Below are positions 63,984 to 64,000 of a stretch of DNA of 64,000 nt, piece by piece. The DNA is taken from positions 248,001 to 312,000 of the forward strand of contig CAVVZI010000009.1 of assembly GCA_963752815.1 (NCBI GenBank). Reading direction: 5' to 3'. The translations under genes and the position numbers were made by a program. Numbering within the stretch: position 1 is the stretch's first letter; every line of letters starts with the position of its first letter. The notes under the pieces are model-generated. The model saw only the letters and a program-made list of their open reading frames with translations. It made no database searches and was not told the DNA's origin. The DNA comes from Sva-07 sp963752815 (GTDB lineage Bacteria; Actinomycetota; Acidimicrobiia; Acidimicrobiales; Ilumatobacteraceae).

Positions 63984-64000
63984 CGTTTGCGTCGGGATTT
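63984..64000. repeat. Left part of a second copy of the 58-bp palindrome, cut by the window end
   Basis: The last 17 bases agree with 10121-10137 of the perfect palindrome at 16 positions. It begins 5 bp after the phosphatase stop. If the full copy continues beyond the window, the element is dispersed and not bound to one gene. Confidence 0.55.

Overview
The window is high-GC DNA with dense, mostly leader-poor genes, many GTG starts and frequent ATGA/GTGA overlaps. The gene set (glucosyl-3-phosphoglycerate synthase, SCO6745-like and DUF1206 proteins, ECF42 sigma factor, Thr-rich linkers, a complete mreBCD-mrdA-rodA cluster) points to an actinobacterium. My inference is an Acidimicrobiia/Ilumatobacter-like marine or freshwater lineage; no rRNA or tRNA gene is present to confirm this.

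Layout. 1-10 kb: a partial SpoIIE-type phosphatase, a VIT-family metal transporter, an acyltransferase beside two dodecins, an alpha/beta-hydrolase carrying two ACT domains, a CGNR regulator, an MFS-hydrolase fusion, DUF3291, aldo-keto reductase, VOC and WYL-regulator genes. 10-17 kb: a folate/polymethylated-polysaccharide locus (DHPS-like protein, gpgP-like phosphatase, gpgS, folB-folK fusion), an SDR and a multidomain lipoprotein. 17-23 kb: a Baeyer-Villiger monooxygenase-esterase fusion and the peroxide-defence set ahpC-ahpF-oxyR. 23-28 kb: an Anbu proteasome-like hydrolase next to a DUF1704 metallopeptidase, a VOC-cupin protein, an SCO6745-like protein and a hydrolase. 28-43 kb: a conserved housekeeping block, all on the minus strand (tig-clpP-clpX-folC-ndk-mreB-mreC-mreD-mrdA-rodA-rne-rplU-rpmA). 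43-48.6 kb: a PhoD-like phosphatase, two PAP2 proteins (one fused to a diacylglycerol-kinase-like domain) and DUF1206. 48.6-54.4 kb: an aromatic meta-cleavage operon with hydroxylase, extradiol dioxygenase, FAH-family enzyme and C-C hydrolase, plus a MarR regulator and a divergent decarboxylase-like amidohydrolase. 54.7-64 kb: ArsR-SRPBCC, PPK2-CHAD, a trans-sulfuration enzyme, ECF42 sigma-YCII, and a STAS / PAS-GAF-PP2C partner-switch pair.

Two themes run through the window. First, many gene ends and some starts carry long inverted repeats: a perfect 58-bp palindrome, a 46-bp hairpin duplicated either side of DUF3291, 25 bp shared by hairpins 11 kb apart, and four alternating copies of an 11-12-mer before arsR. 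Second, at least thirteen genes, including essential ones (rodA, mrdA), are split by apparent single-base indels whose reading frames resume with intact family motifs. The likeliest cause is residual sequencing error, so I annotate these as single genes with frameshifts.

The best-supported regulatory circuit is the MarR system: the same palindrome TGTTGCAACA sits just upstream of the meta-cleavage operon and again in the marR/amidohydrolase divergent region. The least familiar gene neighbourhood is the Anbu + DUF1704 pair, which combines two proteolysis-related folds with no other conserved partner in sight.
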